A stretch of 64,000 nucleotides of DNA, taken from an uncultured Sphingomonas sp. GTDB lineage: Bacteria > Pseudomonadota > Alphaproteobacteria > Sphingomonadales > Sphingomonadaceae. Under the pieces are notes generated by a model. The model was given only the letters and a program-made list of their open reading frames with translations, was not told the origin of the DNA and searched no databases. The translations under genes and the position numbers were made by a program. The stretch spans positions 1-64,000 of the forward strand of contig NZ_CALMPA010000023.1 of NCBI RefSeq assembly GCF_937871615.1, in the 5' to 3' direction. Positions 43,706 through 50,683 of this stretch are shown in pieces; within the stretch, counting starts at the first letter, position 1; the number at the start of each line of letters is the position of its first letter.

Positions 43706-44176
43706 ATGTTACGCAAGATGCTCACCAGCGCAGCGATGGCAGCGACATTCGCCGCTGCGATCATGCCGGCTGCCGCGGTTGCGCAGGACCGCTACTGGAA
43801 CGGCAGAGCGGATGACCGATATGATCACAGCCGTTTCGACGAGCGTGATCGCTATCAGGGTGGCGATAACTGGCGCGACCGGCGCTCATGGGATGATCGC
43901 GGTTATCGCTCGCGCGGTTGGGAAAACGACGGCTATTCGCGAGATCGCGGCTATTATGATCAGACCGGCTACGAGCGCAGCTATTATGCCAGGCCGCAAT
44001 ATCATTATCGCTGCCGCCGCAGCGGCACGACCGGGACGATCGTCGGCGCGATCGCGGGCGGTCTGCTTGGCAATGGCATCGCCGGCGATGGAGATCGCAC
44101 GCTTGGAACGGTCATAGGCGGCGCGGCGGGCGCCCTTGCCGGGCGGGCAATCGAACGCTCCGGCAACGGCTGCTGA
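43706..44176 (+). CDS. Exported glycine-zipper protein with a Tyr/Arg/Asp-rich middle
   Basis: 156 residues. A signal peptide (about 1-27, ending VAQ) is followed by a low-complexity section of Asp, Arg, Tyr and Gly (about 28-105). The end is a glycine-zipper 2TM domain (GTIVGAIAGGLLGNGIAG and GTVIGGAAGALAGRAIE). Such domains insert in or clamp outer membranes, as in SlyB/RickA-type proteins, and respond to envelope stress. A shorter paralogue lies at 48626-48925, sharing the HYRC(R/K)RS approach to the zipper. The recurrent operator precedes the gene. Confidence 0.78.
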   Translation: MLRKMLTSAAMAATFAAAIMPAAAVAQDRYWNGRADDRYDHSRFDERDRYQGGDNWRDRRSWDDRGYRSRGWENDGYSRDRGYYDQTGYERSYYARPQYHYRCRRSGTTGTIVGAIAGGLLGNGIAGDGDRTLGTVIGGAAGALAGRAIERSGNGC

Positions 44177-44232
44177 CGCACCGCAAATGTCGTCACTGCC
44201 CGAATTGTATTTGGACTGACGGGAGAGAGAGC

Positions 44233-44544
44233 ATGTTTCGCAAGATTATGATTCCAGCCGTGATCGGCGCTGCGTCGATCTGCGGCATCTCAACACCGGC
44301 GAATGCCCAGAGTTTCGGCTTCTACGTCGGCTCGGGCTATCCCGCCTATGATGACGGCCCCGGACCCTACGGTTATTATCGCGGGCCAGCCTATGACGAG
44401 GACCGGCGCGAGGCGTGGCTGGCCCATGAGCGGTGGGAAGCACGTCAACGCTGGGAACGCGAGCAGGCTCGCCGTCGATACTGGCAGCACGAACGGTGGG
44501 AACATCGGGGCTACTGGCACGAGGAAGACGAGGACGAGCAATAA
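44233..44544 (+). CDS. Small exported protein rich in aromatic and charged residues
   Basis: 103 residues. The signal peptide is MFRKIMIPAVIGAASICG, extending to ANA. The mature part begins with a Tyr/Gly/Pro-rich stretch (SGYPAYDDGPGPYGYYRGP), then Trp/Arg/Glu repeats (HERWEARQRWEREQARRRYW) and an acidic tail (HEEDEDEQ). It resembles RcnB-like or low-complexity envelope proteins only in composition. GGGAGAGAG lies before the ATG. It follows the glycine-zipper gene by 56 bases and may share its promoter. The function is unknown. Confidence 0.65.
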   Translation: MFRKIMIPAVIGAASICGISTPANAQSFGFYVGSGYPAYDDGPGPYGYYRGPAYDEDRREAWLAHERWEARQRWEREQARRRYWQHERWEHRGYWHEEDEDEQ

Positions 44545-44596
44545 TATCCCGCAAGCGGCAGATTTATTCTGGCTATCAGCCGGCTCCCGACGGGCT

Positions 44597-44634
44597 GCAA
44601 GCGGCGAATGGATCATCCATCCAGCGCCGCTTGC
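44597..44634. terminator. Bidirectional hairpin between convergent genes
   Basis: GCAAGCGGCG (44597-44606) pairs with CGCCGCTTGC (44625-44634). Inside, ATGGAT-C-ATCCAT adds a second stem. It lies between the small exported-protein gene (+) and the HU gene (-) and could end both transcripts. Confidence 0.55.
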
Positions 44635-44666
44635 CGCTGCCGAGATATCGATCAACTCGGCGCAGA

Positions 44667-44942
44667 CTAGCCGTTGAGCTTGTCCTTCACGGCTTTCGCT
44701 GGAGTGAAGACCAGCTTCTTCGAAGCCTTGATGGCCATACGTTCGCCGGTTCTTGGATGGCGTCCATCTCGAGCGGGCGTGGCTTTGACACGAAACTTCC
44801 CGAAGCCGTTGAGTGAGGTCTCCTCGCCCCTGGCGCCGGCATCGGCAATCGCCGTCAGCACCGCGTCCAGGATCTTGCGCGCCGCCGCCCTCGACAGGCC
44901 ATGTGCGGCCGCTACCTGCTCGGCGAGGTCGTTATTGTTCAT
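44667..44942 (-). CDS. HU-family DNA-binding protein
   Basis: 91 residues, the normal HU length. N-terminal helices (MNNNDLAEQVAAAHGLSRAA) are followed by the HU core SLNGFGKFRVKATPARDGRH and the arm with RTGERMAIKASKKLVFTPAK, including the Pro-containing tip region. It bends DNA and compacts the nucleoid. Its ATG overlaps the stop of the upstream 142-residue unknown gene (ATGA), an unusual coupling for hup genes, which are usually alone. That may mark a specialised paralogue rather than the main HU. Confidence 0.92.
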   Translation of the reverse strand: MNNNDLAEQVAAAHGLSRAAARKILDAVLTAIADAGARGEETSLNGFGKFRVKATPARDGRHPRTGERMAIKASKKLVFTPAKAVKDKLNG

Positions 44943-45367
44943 GAAGGAATTCCCTTTCTTCTGATGGTGGCGAGATCACCCGTAACAGGCCTTGTCAGCG
45001 CTTCCACCGCCCGGCGTTCGGCCTCCTCGAACGAGCCGGCGAATGCAGTCGGATAAGGCCACGCTTTCGCGGCACGCGCGCTTCTCCGCTCCATCTCCAC
45101 CCGCTCGCCGGGATCCGTAACGACGTAAACCGCAAGCCTCACCTTTGTCGCGAGCATTTCACGTCGCGCCTTGAGCCATAGCGCCAGCGGCTTACCCGCT
45201 TCAGGTCCGGGCCGTTGCGTCGCGTCCAGTATGAGAACAAGCTGATCGTTCTTCTCGAGCAGATGATCGTAGGCGCGGGTCCATGCATGGGCATCCCGTT
45301 CGCTTCGCATCGGTCGGGATCCGGACCGGTAGATGCCGGGACTCAGGGGAATGAAAAAGTCGGCCAC
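44939..45367 (-). CDS. Unrecognised cytoplasmic protein coupled to HU
   Basis: 142 residues, no signal peptide, no clear family. It reads as an alternating alpha/beta chain: DQLVLILDATQRPGPEAG (beta strand then loop), a helical LALWLKARREMLATKVRL segment, VYVVTDPGERVEM, then PYPTAFAGSFEEAERRAVEA. The pattern recalls STAS/SpoIIAA-like domains, but that is only a structural guess. It overlaps HU by 4 bases (ATGA), so the two are made together. The perfect palindrome at 45402 lies 35 bases before its start, in the divergent gap with the methyltransferase gene. Confidence 0.6.
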   Translation of the reverse strand: MADFFIPLSPGIYRSGSRPMRSERDAHAWTRAYDHLLEKNDQLVLILDATQRPGPEAGKPLALWLKARREMLATKVRLAVYVVTDPGERVEMERRSARAAKAWPYPTAFAGSFEEAERRAVEALTRPVTGDLATIRRKGIPS

Positions 45368-45401
45368 GGCAAAGCCTTTTGCGAGTCGCTCTCAGCACTA
45401 A

Positions 45402-45418
45402 TTGCGAATAGTTCGCAA
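45402..45418. promoter_or_regulatory. Perfect 17-bp palindrome in a divergent gap
   Basis: TTGCGAA-TAG-TTCGCAA is a perfect 7-bp inverted repeat with a 3-base spacer. It is placed between the unknown-HU pair (minus) and the methyltransferase gene (plus, 49 bases away). Such a compact dyad is typical for a dimeric repressor, and no regulator gene is adjacent. Confidence 0.55.
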
Positions 45419-45466
45419 ATATCGTATCCCGGATCAAGCCGCGTTTCGCGGATTTGGAGGATCGCG

Positions 45467-46150
45467 ATGGCCGACAAGCAGCGTTCGATGATGACCAGCC
45501 TGCCCGCGGTAGCGACCATGCTCCTGGGAATCGCCTTGCTGGTCCTCGCCGCATTGCGCTGGCGCGAGAATGGCTGGGGCTCCCTGGTCTGGCTGTTGGT
45601 CATGGTCGCGATGTTCGTGATCCGCACCCCGCACTCGCTGCGCAATCGCGCCAATGTTGTCGTCGATGCGCGCAAGGACGGCATGGAGATCGCGCTGCTG
45701 GCGGGCATGTTCCTCGCCATGATGGTGCTGCCGCTCCTCTATCTCGCGCTCGGCCTGTTCCGCTTCGCCGATTACGACATGCCGGAATGGGCGACGTGGA
45801 TCGGGGCGCTGGCGCAAATCCCCTATCTCTGGCTGTTCTGGCGCAGCCATGCCGATCTCGGCCGCAACTGGTCTCCGGGGCTGGAGGTGCGGGAGGATCA
45901 TGCGCTGGTGACGAACGGCGTCTATGGTTGCATCCGCAACTCGATGTATGCCGCCATCTGGATTTCGGCGCTGGCGCAGCCGCTGCTCATCCACAACTGG
46001 ATCGCGGGGTTCCTCGTCGTTCCCGCTTTCGCCGCCATGTGGTTCATCCGCGTGCCCAATGAGGAAGCGATGATGCGCGCCCGTTTCGGCGCGGCATGGG
46101 ATGCTTATTGCGCTCGGGCCGGAAGGCTGTTCCCGAAACGCCCGAAATAA
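45467..46150 (+). CDS. Isoprenylcysteine-carboxyl-methyltransferase-like membrane protein
   Basis: 227 residues with about five hydrophobic helices. The C-terminal half has the ICMT/PEMT signature: LGRNWSPGLEVREDHALVTN, then GVYGCIRNSMYAAIWI, and the terminal VPNEEAMMRARFGAAWDAYCARAGRLFP, cited here as NEEAMMRARFGAAWDAYC. Bacterial members methylate lipids or small molecules using SAM, and the substrate is unknown. GGAGG lies 6 bases before ATG 45467. The palindrome at 45402 probably controls it. Confidence 0.8.
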   Translation: MADKQRSMMTSLPAVATMLLGIALLVLAALRWRENGWGSLVWLLVMVAMFVIRTPHSLRNRANVVVDARKDGMEIALLAGMFLAMMVLPLLYLALGLFRFADYDMPEWATWIGALAQIPYLWLFWRSHADLGRNWSPGLEVREDHALVTNGVYGCIRNSMYAAIWISALAQPLLIHNWIAGFLVVPAFAAMWFIRVPNEEAMMRARFGAAWDAYCARAGRLFPKRPK

Positions 46151-46339
46151 CCGTCATCTACTTCGCGAAGTGCCGTGGAAGGTTGAATCGCAGGCGCGCG
46201 GGGCGCTGCGGCCGGCTACCTCGTGCCACGTCTTTATCGCATCGGCTGCCCGGATCGATGCTCATCGTCCGGAACGCGGGCTTCCGATCGCGCGAATCAA
46301 TATCCCCCACAGCGCTCCCCCATCTGACCGACGGCGGTT

Positions 46340-46373
46340 AGATTGGGATAAGATTGGGATTTGATTACATCTG
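46340..46373 (+). promoter_or_regulatory. Recurrent operator as a triple 11-bp direct repeat before the 46 kb receptor
   Basis: GATTGGGATAA (46341-46351), GATTGGGATTT (46352-46362) and GATTACATCTG (46363-46373) are exact 11-base steps. The 20-mer AGATTGGGATTTGATTACAT (46351-46370) matches the window-wide element. Helical-turn spacing suits OmpR-class regulators. A TTGCAA pair follows at 46421 and 46432, just before the ribosome binding site. The 303-base gap 46151-46453 shows nothing else. Confidence 0.6.
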
Positions 46374-46453
46374 CGGCGTCCCCCTTGCCCCCGTAATTCG
46401 TGATCGCTACCCGGCCGCTATTGCAAGTCGTTTGCAAATACCGGGAGGACAAT

Positions 46454-48577
46454 ATGAGATCGACTTCGAGGCAGCGCGCGCTGCGCGGACTGCTGGCGGG
46501 CACCGCGCTTTTAGGTTGGGCGAGCCCCGCCCTCGCGGACGAGCAGCACAATCCGGACGACGTCATCGTCAACGGCCAGCGGATCAATGCCTATACGCCG
46601 CAGGAAACCATGACCGGCGCGAAAACCGATGTTCCGCTGATGGACATTCCGGCGGCCGTCGTCGTCATCCCCGATGAGGTGCTGCGCGATCAAGGCGCGC
46701 AGAACATGGACGACGCGCTGACCAACGCCAGCGCCATCGCGCCCAATTTCGGCGGCGGCTACGGGCTGGCCGACAATTATGTCATCCGCGGCCTCGCGAT
46801 GCGCTTCCTGCGCGACGGCCTGCCCGACGGCCCCACCTTCATGGGCTATCGCCGCACGCTCGCGGACGTGCAGTCGATCGAGGTTCTGAAAGGCCCCGGC
46901 TCGGCGCTCTACGGCCGCGCGGAGGCGGGCGGCTCAGTCAACATCACCACCAAGGCGCCGCAGGACCGCTTCGCCGCCGAGGCTGCGGCATCGTACAGCC
47001 GCTTCAATAGCTGGGAGCTGACCGGCGACGTGACGGGCCCGCTCGCCAGCGGAATCGACGGCCGGATCATCGCCCATTACGAGCGCAGCGACGGCTATCG
47101 CGGCCTTAAACGGCGGATCACCGAGATACTGCCGACGCTGACCTTCGCGCTCGGCGACCGCAACCTGCTGACGATCGACTATGACTATCGCGATGCGTCC
47201 AACGTGGTCGACAATTTCGGCGTTCCGTTCACGCTCAACCGCAGGCTCGCCAATCTCGATCCCGGCATCCGCATCTACAGCCCGTTCAACCGGGTCGACC
47301 AGACGATCCATCGCGTGACCGTGAAGGACGAGTTCCAGGCGAACGACATCCTCAAGCTGCGGGCGGCGGTGATCTACGACAATCGCAAGATCGATATCGC
47401 GCGCGACGGCGGGGCCAGCCTGCTCAGCGCATCCAATACGATCACCAATCGCAACGGCCGCACCCAATATGACGATTCCGAATATTGGACCGCGCAGTTC
47501 GAGGCGGTCATGACCCCGACGACCGGCACCATCAAACATACCATCCTGTTCGGCACCGAATATGCCTCTGCCGATGTGCGGACGGTGCGACGCACCTACA
47601 ATCTCGGCAATATCACCTTCACGAACGGCGTGCCCGACGTACCCAATACGACGCTGCCGACGGTGAGTACCCTCTCCTTCGATCGTCACATCATGTCGGA
47701 ATCGCTCTCGGTCTATGGCCAGGAGCAGATGGACATCAGCGATGCCTTCAAGATCCGCGCCGGATTCCGATACGACGGGATGCAGCTCGACGATATCAAC
47801 AATGTCGGGGTGACGGCGCCGAGCCGCCGTGGCGCGTCGGACCTTTTCAGCTGGCAAGCTGGCGCGGTTTACCAGCCGAGCCATTGGGTATCGCTCTATG
47901 GCGGCTATTCGGCTGGACAGTTCGTGAGCGTCCAGACGGAATCCGGCTCCCTCTCTCCCATCCCGGAAAAATCGAGTCAGGTCGAGGCTGGGCTGAAGCT
48001 GCAACTGCTGGACGGCAAGCTCAATGCCAATACCGCCCTGTTCGAGACGAGGCGCAGCAACTATTTCGTCACGCTCACGCCCGGCACCGATCCCGTGCAG
48101 GTCGGCAGGCAGCGCTCGCGCGGCATCGAGTTCGATCTCATCGGCGCGCCGATGAAGGGACTGAGCCTCATCGGCAATTTCGCCTATGTCGAGGCGATCA
48201 ATCGCGCCCGCGCGCTGGGGAGCGTCTCCGGCCTCGTGAGCAACCAGTCGGTTTACGGGATGCAGCTTGGCTCGACGCCGAAAACCTCGGGCGCGTTCTG
48301 GGCCAATTACACGCTGACCGACGGTCCCCTGGCTGGGTTCGGTATCGGAGCAGGCGTGGTGTACAAGGGCGCGGTCTATGCCGATGCGCTGGAACTGCTC
48401 AAGGTGCCGTCCTATACGATCTATCGCGCAGCGCTCTCGTGGCGGACGAAGCATTTCGACGCCCAGCTCAGCGTCAACAACCTGACCGACAAGGTCTATT
48501 ATACGGTCCCGACATTCATCGGCGCGCTGCCGGGTGAACCGCGGTCGTTCAAGCTGACCTTGCGCACGCGCTTCTAG
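46454..48577 (+). CDS. Siderophore-type TonB-dependent receptor
   Basis: 707 residues. ATG 46454 is chosen because GGGAGG precedes it and it begins the signal segment (RALRGLLAGTALLGWASPALA). The TonB box region is DDVIVNGQRINAY. The plug has VPLMDIPAAVVVIPDEVLRD and SIEVLKGPGSALYGRAEAGG, and the barrel ends PRSFKLTLRTRF. This is the layout of ferric-siderophore receptors. It stands alone, with a hairpin terminator 9 bases after its stop. The triple operator repeat lies 80-114 bases upstream of the ATG. Confidence 0.88.
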   Translation: MRSTSRQRALRGLLAGTALLGWASPALADEQHNPDDVIVNGQRINAYTPQETMTGAKTDVPLMDIPAAVVVIPDEVLRDQGAQNMDDALTNASAIAPNFGGGYGLADNYVIRGLAMRFLRDGLPDGPTFMGYRRTLADVQSIEVLKGPGSALYGRAEAGGSVNITTKAPQDRFAAEAAASYSRFNSWELTGDVTGPLASGIDGRIIAHYERSDGYRGLKRRITEILPTLTFALGDRNLLTIDYDYRDASNVVDNFGVPFTLNRRLANLDPGIRIYSPFNRVDQTIHRVTVKDEFQANDILKLRAAVIYDNRKIDIARDGGASLLSASNTITNRNGRTQYDDSEYWTAQFEAVMTPTTGTIKHTILFGTEYASADVRTVRRTYNLGNITFTNGVPDVPNTTLPTVSTLSFDRHIMSESLSVYGQEQMDISDAFKIRAGFRYDGMQLDDINNVGVTAPSRRGASDLFSWQAGAVYQPSHWVSLYGGYSAGQFVSVQTESGSLSPIPEKSSQVEAGLKLQLLDGKLNANTALFETRRSNYFVTLTPGTDPVQVGRQRSRGIEFDLIGAPMKGLSLIGNFAYVEAINRARALGSVSGLVSNQSVYGMQLGSTPKTSGAFWANYTLTDGPLAGFGIGAGVVYKGAVYADALELLKVPSYTIYRAALSWRTKHFDAQLSVNNLTDKVYYTVPTFIGALPGEPRSFKLTLRTRF

Positions 48578-48585
48578 CATGACCA

Positions 48586-48611
48586 CCGGGGCGTCGCGGG
48601 CGACGCCCCGG
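48586..48611. terminator. Bidirectional GC-rich hairpin
   Basis: CCGGGGCGTCG and CGACGCCCCGG form a perfect 11-bp stem with a 4-base loop, 9 bases after the TBDR stop and 15 bases beyond the stop of the convergent glycine-zipper gene. There is no U-tract. Confidence 0.6.
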
Positions 48612-48625
48612 GAATCGTTCGGCTC

Positions 48626-48925
48626 TCAGCAGCCGTTGCGCCGATTCTGTGCCGCGTCATGGCGCTTGTCGAGATGGCGGCCGAGCAACGCCCCGCCAAC
48701 GCCGCCTGCGATCGTACCGAGCGTTCCGCCGCCCAGCGCATTGCCGAGCAGAGCACCACCGGCGCCCCCCGCGATCAGACCGGTCGTTCCGTTGCTGCGC
48801 TTGCACCGATAGTGATAGTGGCGATGATATCCGCGATTGTAGCTCTGGGCGTCCGCCGACACCGGCACTGCGACCGGCATTGCCACGGACGCCATGACTG
48901 CCGATATGATCAAGGTCTTGCGCAT
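48626..48925 (-). CDS. Small exported glycine-zipper protein
   Basis: 99 residues. The signal peptide (MRKTLIISAVMASVAMPVAV, continuing to ADAQ) is followed by a short Tyr/His stretch (YNRGYHRHYHYRCKRS) and a glycine-zipper 2TM domain (GLIAGGAGGALLGNALGG, GTIAGGVGGALLGRHLDK). It ends with a Cys (RRNGC), as does the larger paralogue at 43706-44176 (SGNGC). AGGGAGA stands before ATG 48925. It is probably an outer-membrane-associated envelope protein. No recurrent operator was seen before it. Confidence 0.78.
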   Translation of the reverse strand: MRKTLIISAVMASVAMPVAVPVSADAQSYNRGYHRHYHYRCKRSNGTTGLIAGGAGGALLGNALGGGTLGTIAGGVGGALLGRHLDKRHDAAQNRRNGC

Positions 48926-49230
48926 TGCTGTTCTCCCTTTCGTGAATTGCCGGCCCACCTATGAATCCGCGCGCCGTTCTTGTTGCTGAACGCGGTTTGC
49001 AGTTGGCGTTAAGGAACATTGCAACGTGAGCCGAAAGTTTACGCACATCGTAGGAGTGTCGCTGGACTTTGGTATCTTTTAGGATTCACGGCCGGCCGAG
49101 GCGGTTTGCCCTTTCAGCGCCGACGCAACGAATCTCGGATTTGATCATCGTGCATCTCGCCCCTGCGCACGTTTCAGTTGATCGGCGCCGATGGCGCTAT
49201 AGCGTCCGAATGTCGGACGAGGAGATGGAT

Positions 49231-49434
49231 ATGCGCTCGATCATCGCTGCTCTTGCCGCCATGACGCTGATGGCCGGAGCTGCACCGGCCCTCGCGGCAC
49301 CGTGCAAGGATGCCAAGACTGGGAAGTTCGTGAAATGCGCCAACAAGGCCGCTGCCAAGCCGACCAAATGCCGCGACGCCAAGGGCAAGTTCACCAAGTG
49401 CAGCGGCCCCGGTGCCAAGCCGGTCAAGCAATAG
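49231..49434 (+). CDS. Very small secreted Lys/Cys-rich protein with an internal repeat
   Basis: 67 residues. ATG 49231 has GGAG 6 bases upstream; in-frame ATGs at 49210 and 49225 are possible. The signal peptide (MRSIIAALAAMTLMAGAAPALA) is followed by a basic 45-residue mature chain with two repeats of the form CxDAKxGKFxKC: CKDAKTGKFVKC and CRDAKGKFTKC. Four Cys could make two small loops closed by disulfides or bind a metal. Such proteins recur in sphingomonads with no assigned function. Confidence 0.68.
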   Translation: MRSIIAALAAMTLMAGAAPALAAPCKDAKTGKFVKCANKAAAKPTKCRDAKGKFTKCSGPGAKPVKQ

Positions 49435-49525
49435 CCTGTGAGTCGTTGGGTCCGTCGACGAAAACGCCGGCGGGCTCATTCGGCTGCCTGCCGAATCGGG
49501 TCCGATACCTCTACCGTTGATCAGG

Positions 49526-49547
49526 CGCTCGCGGGCGTCCGCGAGCG
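49526..49547. terminator. Hairpin in the 49.4-49.6 kb gap
   Basis: CGCTCGCGG and CCGCGAGCG form a 9-bp stem with a GCGT loop, 92 bases beyond the small secreted protein gene. It may be a terminator, but it lacks a U-tract. Confidence 0.35.
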
Positions 49548-49650
49548 GTTAGCTGATTGCCGCAGGCTTCCTCGCCTGATGCTTATTCCGGCGGGACACG
49601 ATTAATGCAAAGCCTTGGCTTCCTGCTAGGGCGGAGATGGCTGGGCCTTC

Positions 49651-49887
49651 ATGTCCGATGCCGACACCGTAGAAAAGCTGTTCGCCACATTGCGATGGCG
49701 CGAGACGCCGGAAACCGTCGCGAAGATGATCCGGGATGCGCTGCCCGCCGACCGGGCCGCGAAGCTCAGGGCCCCGCTCGCCGAAGTCGTCGGCCAGTCG
49801 CTCAAACGCGTATGCCATAATGCCGGGGGTAAGAATCTCCAGCGTCAGGTCACTGCTATAGGGAGTCGAACAACGCAACCGCAGTAG
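49651..49887 (+). CDS. Hypothetical small protein, weakly supported
   Basis: 78 residues. The first 55 are plausible alpha-helix (DTVEKLFATLRWRETPETVA, KLRAPLAEVVGQSLKRV), while the end is low in structure. No signal peptide and no recognised family. There is no strong ribosome binding site. It is convergent with vapC, 14 bases away. It may be real or a chance frame. Confidence 0.28.
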   Translation: MSDADTVEKLFATLRWRETPETVAKMIRDALPADRAAKLRAPLAEVVGQSLKRVCHNAGGKNLQRQVTAIGSRTTQPQ

Positions 49888-49901
49888 CAGCCGTATGGCC
49901 G

Positions 49902-50288
49902 TCACCAGAATCGATTGACGCCAAATCCGTCGAATAGGGCCTCATTCGAAACGAGCGGGACATTTTCGACCAGCGATTGGGCGATGAGGAAGCGGTCGAA
50001 CGGGTCCTTGTGCGCAATGGCAAGGTTGCCGGCCATCGCGGCATGCTCGATCGAGATCGGCAGCTCGGTGAAGCCCTGTTCCCGGACAAAGGCACCAAGG
50101 TCCGTCGCTAGCAGACCGGCCTCGGGAAGTTTCCCAAGGCGATGTTTGGTGCTGATCTCCATCGCCGACGCGGCGCTCACGAAAATCTCGTTCGCCTCCT
50201 CGGCGATCGCCTCTCGCGCTGGTTTCGTCAGCGTTTCATCGCCCATGAACCACCAGATCAGCGCATGGGTGTCGAGCAGAAGCCTCAT
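49902..50288 (-). CDS. vapC: VapC-type PIN-domain toxin
   Basis: 128 residues, the usual PIN toxin length. The acidic residues of the ribonuclease site are in LLLDTHALIWW (Asp6), SAASAMEISTKHRLG (Glu) and AHKDPFDRFLIAQSL (Asp pair). It should cleave RNA when free of its antitoxin. The ATG overlaps the antitoxin stop (ATGA), the normal coupling of such pairs. It is close to the HigB-unrelated 'Phd/VapC' type found in many alphaproteobacterial chromosomes. Confidence 0.92.
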   Translation of the reverse strand: MRLLLDTHALIWWFMGDETLTKPAREAIAEEANEIFVSAASAMEISTKHRLGKLPEAGLLATDLGAFVREQGFTELPISIEHAAMAGNLAIAHKDPFDRFLIAQSLVENVPLVSNEALFDGFGVNRFW

Positions 50289-50518
50289 TCGCCTTGCCAG
50301 GCGTCCAGTTCATCGGACGGCAGCGGTTCATCGAAGCGGGCGTCGATGGCGATTTTTCCCTTCAGCGATCCAAAGCAACGCTTGCCAGGCTTCTTGACCG
50401 GAACCAGCCGGACGGCAGGAACCGCTCCCCGCGCAATCACGACCTCCCCGCCAGCGAGCGCCTCGGCGATCAGCTTGGAAAGATTGGTTTTCGCTTCATG
50501 GACGGTAACGGTCGTCAT
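50285..50518 (-). CDS. vapB: Phd/YefM-type antitoxin of the VapC toxin
   Basis: 77 residues. The N-terminal Phd/YefM DNA-binding fold has TTVTVHEAKTNLSKLIAEAL and GGEVVIARGAVPAVRLVP. The C-terminal tail (RFDEPLPSDELDAWQGE) wraps and inhibits VapC. ATG 50518 is chosen for the AAGGAG upstream; GTG 50527 is possible. It binds its own promoter with the toxin in similar systems, probably at the TTAGC/GCTAA repeats at 50531. Confidence 0.9.
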   Translation of the reverse strand: MTTVTVHEAKTNLSKLIAEALAGGEVVIARGAVPAVRLVPVKKPGKRCFGSLKGKIAIDARFDEPLPSDELDAWQGE

Positions 50519-50530
50519 CGACTTCACTCC

Positions 50531-50551
50531 TTAGCCAAGATATTAGCTAAT
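50531..50551 (-). promoter_or_regulatory. Putative VapB operator
   Basis: ATTAGCTAAT (50542-50551) is a perfect 10-bp palindrome, and TTAGC at 50531 pairs with GCTAA at 50546. It lies 13-33 bases before the antitoxin ATG, where autoregulatory sites of such modules are found. Confidence 0.5.
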
Positions 50552-50642
50552 CTGCGGGGTTGTTCAAGGCCCGCCAGCAAGGCGATTGCCGTATCGATCT
50601 CCGACTGAAGATCGGAGCCTTGACGAATCTCGCGACTCAATG

Positions 50643-50657
50643 GAACATAATGGGAAC
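50643..50657 (+). promoter_or_regulatory. LexA (SOS) box, direct-repeat type
   Basis: GAAC-ATAATGG-GAAC matches the alphaproteobacterial LexA operator GAAC-N7-GAAC exactly. It lies 26 bases before the imuA ATG and supports DNA-damage control of the mutasome operon. Confidence 0.82.
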
Positions 50658-50683
50658 GAATGAGTCGATGATGACTGATGCCC

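Noticed and set aside
48659-48964. Plus-strand frame over the glycine-zipper gene at 48.6-48.9 kb
   Set aside because: It mirrors a gene with a signal peptide, ribosome binding site and glycine-zipper domain on the minus strand, and has no features of its own.
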